Origin: Ambrosia x helenae
Lineage: Eukaryota; Streptophyta; Magnoliopsida; Asterales; Asteraceae
Length of the DNA: 64,000 nt
Direction of reading: 5' to 3'
Assembly (NCBI GenBank): GCA_030844895.1
Contig: CM061231.1
Location: 85,966,706 to 86,030,705, forward strand
Every line of letters starts with the position of its first letter. Position 1 is the stretch's first letter. The notes under the pieces were generated by a model. The model ran no database searches. It was given only the letters and a program-made list of their open reading frames with translations, and was not told the origin of the DNA. Shown piece by piece: positions 58,683 to 64,000 of the stretch. A program made the translations under genes and the position numbers.

Positions 58683-60856
58683 ATGGATCTTCAAGCCAAA
58701 GCCACCCACAATTGTCTCCCATATCTGGTTAAAACAGATGATAACATATCATTCCATTCCACCATCGACATTCTTCTAAACTCCAAATACCTACCCATCT
58801 TAACCGCTGACGCCCCCATCTATATCGATACTCTCCAAGAGTTCTGGTTGAATGCTGAGTTTCTATTGCAAGACAAAAAGCCTACTTCCATTATTTCCAA
58901 AATTGGAGAATCAAGTATCGTCATTACCCCTGAAATCATATCCACAACCTTCTCACTAAATGACCTGGCAGGTAAGGATTCCTTCACAAAAACAGAGCTT
59001 CACACTGAGTTTCAAGAAAGAGGGTATGATGGTCAGATGACTGGATCAACTCTTTTCAAAAAGTTTTTCCCACCAGTCATGAAATTTTTCTTCCATACCC
59101 TTCTTCTATGTGTCTCCGCTAAGTCCACATCCTTCAATGAAATCCCATTAAGGATGCAATATCTGGGTTATGCCATGTTGTCAAACTCTGATTTCAATCT
59201 TTCCCAGGGATTGTTCATGGACTTAGTGTCAAATGTGAAAGCAATTAAGTCTGGGTCAAACAATGCTTTTCTAATTTACCCAAGAATTCTTAGTGTAATC
59301 CTACAAAAGGTCTTACCAGAAAAGGTTTTCAAAAAGGGTGAGGCAATGCAAATGAAAAGCTTAACTGATGAAACTTTCACTAGAATGTTGGGTGGAAGCA
59401 CCCAAGAAAAAGTGTCAAAAGTGTCCAAAGTTTCTAAAACACAAACAAAGAGGACAAAGACAACAACTGTTGTCAAAACCTCTGTTGTTGAGCCCCCTGC
59501 TCCTGGTGATCATGGCACTACATCCAGTGCTGTGAAACCCACACCAGCCACTTCCAAAAGAAAACATCCATCCACAAAAACCACCACTCAACCACAAATG
59601 AGACTTCTAGATGATGAGGTACCAGAAGAAAACTCTGTTGCACCACCAAAGCAACCTGAAACCACTGTTGTTACTTCCTCACAACAGTTGGACATACCTC
59701 AACCTGACCAAACACCTCATGAATCCTCCCAAAAGGATCATGTTGTAAGCCAAGGGGAAACACATCATGATACATTTAAGTCACTTGGCCAAATGTTCAC
59801 AAGCCCCTCTCCCAGGGCTAATTCTCTTGTTACTCCTCCACCCTCACCATCACATCATGTTCCACAAACCATGCAACCTCTGTTTGAGGCAATTGAGAAA
59901 TCTCAGGAAGATCCCAGTTCCTCTCTTCCACCTATCACTGAGAGCATACCCCCACAAGTGACTGGTCCTGAGAACATTCAATCTGCTATCCAACAAACAG
60001 TAGAGGAGGTTACACCACCTGAGTTCAATGCAACTCTAGGTGAGTTTTCAAGTGGAGCAGTCACTACTGATGTAGAGACCATTGTCTCACACCAGGACAG
60101 TGATTACATTGCTAAGACTCCCTTGAAGGCAACAACTGATGAGGCCACTATAGTGTCCCCAAAATCAGTTGGAAGTCCTCAGTACCAAGAAAAAGGGGCA
60201 TCTGATTCACCTATTAGGACTGAATCGGGTAGAACTACCACTGGTAGGGACTCAGATGATCCTATTAACTTAGGAGATGGGTCAAAATACCAAGAATTGA
60301 CGGACAGAGTTCATGCAATTGAAACCTCTGTAGCAGACATCAAATCTGATGTCAAGCTTATACTGGGTTCCATAGCAGACCTTTCCAAAAGTCAACCATC
60401 AACAGCTGATATAGCTAGTGAGCTATGGAAATCCGTTTCCCCCATCATCATAGCCCCACAGAAAACTAGCTGATCAGACACATGAAACATATATGGCTGA
60501 GATCAGAAACATGGTGGATGCAAGGTACAAAGATACACATGCAGACATTAAAGCCATCAAAGATCACCTGCTGGCTCTGCCCCTACCACCATTCTCAGGA
60601 TGAAGATGATGATGTCTTCACGGCTGATGATGCCAAAAAGGGGGAGAGTGGCAGAGATAGGCTACCAAAGCTAGATCCCTTTGGTTGTCCACCTTCTAAA
60701 AAGGGCAAAGCCAAGTCTGCCAACAAACCAGAGGCTAGTCAAACAGCACCACAACAACAAGCAACACCAACAGCACCACCACAAACCACTGACAAAAGCA
60801 AAGCAATAGACAACTCTGCAAACATAGAAGCTGAAAAGGCTGCTCAGGCCAAATAA
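58683..60856 (+). pseudogene. Third ORF after pol in the copia element (SIRE-type position)
   Basis: Main open frame 58683-60473 (596 codons, starts MDLQAKATHNCLPYLVKTDD), then a stop; a continuing piece in another frame lies at 60482-60856. The N-terminal ~200 residues look folded (ITPEIISTTFSLNDLAG, MQYLGYAMLSNSDFNLSQG, IYPRILSVILQKVLPE). A Lys/Thr-rich stretch and a long Pro/Ser/Thr/Gln-rich part follow, and finally an acidic tail (60592-60640). There is no evident signal peptide or transmembrane helix, so an envelope-like role is not supported by the sequence. Copia elements of the SIRE/Maximus group carry an extra ORF at this position. Function unknown. Confidence 0.75.
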
Positions 60857-60988
60857 AAAAGGGCTGACACCTTGGAAGCTAAAGCAGAGTTGCTGGTGAA
60901 CCTCAAGAAAGAACAACAGCAGGAGATTGAAGATGTGGGATCCTCAAAAAGGATGAAAAGGCCTGCTAGACATGTCAGAAAACCACCA

Positions 60989-61422
60989 TCCAGCAGAGGA
61001 TACAAGACCATCAGAGTTTTCCTACAACAGTAGTTTATCTTCAGTGTTTTCAATGTAACAGTAGTTTGTAATAGGCAGATGTTTTATGTTTGTTATTCTG
61101 TTAGAGGTCATTGTCTTAGGTGACGTCAGCCTAGGTCATCAGTGGTTTAGGTTTGTCTATAAATAGAACAGTGCTTGTACTGTTCTATTGCATTACACAC
61201 ACAAACATTCTCTTAGACAAACAATCACTGTGTGATCAGGCTGAGGGGGAGTACTTGCATGATTGTAATCTTTTAGATAAATGAAAGCATTCGATCAGAA
61301 AACAATTAATCTCATGTTTTGATTAATAGTTTATTATTCCGCTGCACTTTCCATTCTATATTCATTTCACTCTTATCATTTTAGTTAAACATAATCAAAA
61401 CAATCAAACTCAGATCCTAACA
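60989..61422 (+). repeat. Truncated 3' LTR of the copia element
   Basis: 434 bp matching 51154-51587 with about seven substitutions by my count. The first 279 bp of the LTR, the polypurine tract and some internal sequence are deleted. The junction is TCCAGCAGAGG, with AACCACCA before it. Confidence 0.92.
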
Positions 61423-61823
61423 GCGGCAACTGCATAGAACAACCTTTACAGGGGTAGGAAGAGCACCCGAATCGAATTGGATGGAGATGCCTCATGCAGG
61501 ACTCCTAATTTCTACCGCATTGGGAGTTATTGTTCACCTTTTAAGCGCTGAGCAAAGTCAGACTTTTTTCCCATTATTGGTTGGTCCAAATCAAGTGAGA
61601 GGCCAGCCCTCGTCAATTTATAACAATTGTATTTAATGGAAACCATTTTATCCACGTAGTACTATCAGGATACTATCCCATGCCAGCACCAAACCCCATG
61701 TGGAGTCTTTGCCGATGTGACGCAGCGCAGGAATGGGAAGAATTGTACACGGAACAGATTGAGTGGTTTAAAGCGCTTAAAGCTAAGAAACAGGAAAATC
61801 CTTCAATTGAGGATGTTGGTTAA

Positions 61824-62031
61824 TTACAATCTTTAATCTTTGGGTGGTGAATAAATGTAAACTTCTAAAAATATTATTTGAATGAATAAAATTACTTTTT
61901 TGTGAATTTTATGTATTTTATTAGTTAATTTACAATTTTTATAGCTTATGTAGACTAAAAAAAATTGTTTGTATTTTATTAGTTAATTTACAATTGTTAT
62001 AGCTTATGTAGACTTAAAAAAAAAGTGCCAA
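61824..62031. other. 3' flank of the MULE-OTU gene
   Basis: AT-rich with a near-perfect ~60-bp direct duplication (TTATTAGTTAATTTACAATT, TATAGCTTATGTAGACT at about 61917-61958 and 61977-62014). No coding signal. Confidence 0.6.
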
Positions 62032-62664
62032 TATTCCTCGTATAGGCCTATATGTGGCATACACCAGTCAACCTTTAGGCTGATATGAGGCTTGAACCCA
62101 ATACGAGACCCCTATATGCCTCATATTGGTCAATACGTTGCATATGCTGCCCTCGTATAGCTCATCGTATAGCCCAATACGAGACACATGTCCGTCCATA
62201 TCCCATCAGATCTAGCTGTCGTCCACTTGCCTCGAGATTTGATCCTTATATGCCTCGTATAGACCTATACGAGGCATACCTGGGTCCATATGATCCCCAA
62301 TACGCTGGCTGTTGGTCTCATACGAGTCAACACATTCAGACAAAACCTCTAACCCACAGATCGACCCGACCCGAATCAAACACACCCGAGTCAAGCAAAG
62401 CTGACCCGACCCGCTTCAAACACACCTGATTCATTGCCTGGACCTAAGGTATGTTATTTTTAGCTATTTTCATCAATATTAGGATAGATTGTTGTTGATT
62501 GTTGATATTGTTTGTGATTAGGTTTGATAAACCAGTTTTTTTCTTTTATTTTTGGATTTTTTTATAAAATTTTGATTATCAATATGCCACATACAAGCCA
62601 ATACGAGGAAACCCGATTCATTTTTTTTCAGGTCCGAATGATATAGAATATATATAGGGTTATT

Positions 62665-62685
62665 ATTGTTGTTGTTATTATTATT

Positions 62686-62721
<36 letters not shown>

Positions 62722-62762
62722 CGGAAAATATTATTATTATTATTATATATCTGAAAATATTA

Positions 62763-62816
<54 letters not shown>
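62665..62816. repeat. (ATT)n microsatellite block
   Basis: Two (ATT)n runs separated by duplicated ATATATC(G/T)GAAAATATTATT sequence. It lies between palindromes of the right array. Confidence 0.9.
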
Positions 62817-63779
62817 GGTAACAAGCCCAGTATCAACCTCAATACGTGGCCCATTATATGCCTCATATTGGGCTATACGAGGCATACCATGGTTTTTTCC
62901 TTTTTCTTTTTTATCTTTATAAATTTTTAAATATATTAAACTAACTTTAAAAAATATAAAAAAATTACAGAAAATTAGTTTTATTCTTCTCAATCCAATG
63001 TGACAAAAATTTTCAGTTTTTGTTACCTATACGATGCGTTTTCGGTTTTTGGTTTTGTTTAGCTTCTTTTGTTAGGTTTTAAAGATGTTTGCTTTGTTTC
63101 TGTAGAGTTGGATCCGTCTGTATCCCATAAGTGTTTTAGTTCGTTAATCGATTGATCGATGCATTTTGGTGTTTTCGAAAAATGTTGTATTTCATTAATC
63201 GGTTGATCGATACATTTCGGTTATTTTAGCTTATTTTGTTAGGTTTAGCAAAACGTCACAAAACGTGGAACACGTCTCGTATTGGTTACAAAAATTGATT
63301 TTTTTTATCAAATTTTATTCAAATGAATAAAGCTATTTTTTATATATTTTTTTAGAATTTTTAAAACAAACTTAGTATTTTTAATTAAAAAATAAAACCT
63401 AAGTATGCCTCGTATAGACCTATACTAGGCATATAATAGGCCTAGTATTGGGTTGATACTGGGCTTGCAACCAATACTTGACCCTTATATGACTCGTATT
63501 GGTCTATACGAATCGTATCAGGACCCATATCAGCCCTAATATGAGTCTCATATCTGCCATACGAACCACACAAACACACACACAAACACACACAGTTCGA
63601 CCAAACACACCCTCAAACACACTCGTTGGTAGACCATCAGTCAATTAAGGTATGTTTTCTTTATGTTTTCACATATATTAGGTTAGATCTAGGTTAGATT
63701 TCTTGATTAATTGATCTAGGTTAGATTAGTGGGGTTGAATTTGGGGCTGAATTGGGGATTTGATATGGGATTGATGGAT

Positions 63780-63932
63780 ATGATGAATGAATATGCCTCA
63801 TACAGGCAATACGAGGCATATTCATTCATGAAACTTGAATTTGGGGCTAATGTAGATGAACAGATCTGGGTTTTATTTTTGAAGATGAATGAATATGCCT
63901 CATACAGGGCAATACGAGGCATATTCATTCAT
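63780..63932. repeat. Tandem duplication of a long-arm palindrome
   Basis: Two copies about 102 bp apart, each with arms ATGAATGAATATGCCTC and its mirror around a CAATACGAG-containing loop. Both copies are followed or preceded by GAATTTGGGGCT(G/A)A. Confidence 0.85.
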
Positions 63933-64000
63933 AGTTTTTTTTTTTTTTAATTTTATTAATCTTTTACATTAATAATAACAATAATAATATATATGCAGAT

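Larger units (their letters stand above)
50875..61422 (+). mobile_element. Ty1/copia retrotransposon with extra 3' ORF (SIRE-like layout)
   Basis: A 10.5-kb element from TGTTGGG (50875) to CCTAACA (61422), flanked by the 5-bp duplication GCGGC. The 5' LTR is 713 bp. The primer-binding site TGGTATCAGAGC lies two bases after the LTR, complementary to initiator tRNA-Met. Order is gag, protease, integrase, reverse transcriptase, RNase H (copia type), then a third ORF. All coding regions carry frameshifts and stops, so it is not autonomous now. The 3' LTR retains only its last 434 bp. Confidence 0.93.
47958..61823 (+). pseudogene. MULE transposase fused to OTU-like cysteine protease, split by copia insertion
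   Basis: The gene starts near 47958 (MAWWANIFDESGIPYSQEVV) and ends ..NPSIEDVG at 61820. Order: acidic N-terminus; FAR1-like region (48240-48605, DNGYVIVTRRSKK, NAAHNHGP); MULE transposase core (48830-49290, LLIDATYKTNMYRLP, IITDRDRAHMNAADK, RYHIYQNILKRCKK); a CGCQLYTSCGLVCACRLE segment (49741-49790); repeated RHSSY motifs (50390-50510); OTU-type DGHCGYRAI (50706-50732); and after the copia element GRAPESNWMEMPHAGLL and the catalytic-His region NHFIHVVLSGYYP. Introns: 49291-49365, 49810-49889 and probably ~50233-50384. Lesions: stops at 48168-48170 and 48606-48608, a frameshift near 48815, another near 61630. It would bind DNA and catalyse transposition if intact. The OTU assignment rests on the DGxC and NxH pattern. 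Confidence 0.8.
47540..63932 (+). mobile_element. MULE-type transposon with transposase-OTU gene and palindrome-rich flanks
   Basis: The unit comprises the left palindrome array, the decayed transposase-OTU gene and the right palindrome array, with a copia element nested in the gene. The outer borders are guesses: no long terminal inverted repeat or 9-bp target duplication was found, as in non-TIR MULEs. The right border may lie beyond 63932. Confidence 0.5.
62032..63932. repeat. Right palindrome array of the MULE-OTU element
   Basis: Palindromes of about 30 bp related to the left array lie at 62032-62061, 62113-62145, 62150-62187 (compound), 62249-62278 (perfect, 14-bp arms), 62857-62886, 63404-63433 and 63488-63517. 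Two with longer arms lie at 63783-63829 and 63885-63932. The arm consensus is TATGCCTCGTATAG; spacers between them are unrelated. No protein is encoded. Confidence 0.88.

Noticed and set aside
60844..61053. ORF shared with 50790-51218 on the minus strand
   Set aside because: The shared protein reflects the two LTR copies of the copia element, not a gene family.
47545..63932. CRISPR-like array
   Set aside because: The units are palindromes at irregular spacing in a plant nuclear context, without uniform spacers or cas genes.

Overview
This is a window of plant nuclear DNA: GT-AG introns, plant protein families, several superfamilies of plant transposable elements, many long AAT/ATT microsatellites and AT-rich spacers. 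The retrotransposon types and Helitron ends fit a eudicot, and I would guess Asteraceae, but that guess rests on remembered repeat styles and is weak. Only three loci look like ordinary host genes: the 3' end of an OMA1-type mitochondrial M48 protease (1-3304, +), a clade-A-like PP2C with an open frame but stripped catalytic motifs (13278-16012, +), and a complete nine-exon CCCH zinc finger/WD40 gene of the ZFWD type (45868-41153, -; 437 codons by my splice model).

Layout. 1-3.3 kb: OMA1, with a hAT-type MITE in its first intron. 3.3-9 kb: gene-free; microsatellites, an LTR-like AT-rich block, a long-arm TIR element and a SINE. 9.1-10.9 kb: a 5'-truncated LINE with target duplication, itself hit by a hAT element. 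11.1-12.35 kb: a long inverted-repeat element that carries a PSKR-like LRR receptor fragment (Pack-TIR type) and was later hit by a SINE. 12.9-16 kb: PP2C with ABRE-like promoter motifs. 16.4-19.3 kb: hAT elements and a fold-back element. 19.3-33.4 kb: three Helitron-like insertions; one carries CRM-domain and cyclin A exon fragments, another carries an EHD (dynamin-like) fragment plus an unknown presequence-like fragment and is split by a pol-less LTR element. 33.4-38.4 kb: a decayed Ty1/copia element and SINEs. 41.1-45.9 kb: ZFWD. 46.1-47.4 kb: a MITE with two nested insertions. 47.5-63.9 kb: a decayed MULE-type transposase/OTU-protease element with arrays of roughly 30-bp palindromes on both sides, split by a 10.5-kb Ty1/copia element that has an extra ORF after pol.

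Most of the window is nested mobile DNA, and many boundaries can be set exactly because target-site duplications are visible. The MULE-OTU locus is the clearest case: removing the copia element and one copy of its GCGGC duplication puts the host reading frame back in register. The most unusual items are the palindrome arrays around the MULE-OTU gene, the pol-less LTR element with a long acidic/coiled-coil reading frame, and the PP2C that keeps an open frame while losing its metal-binding residues. All exon borders and homologies were read by eye.
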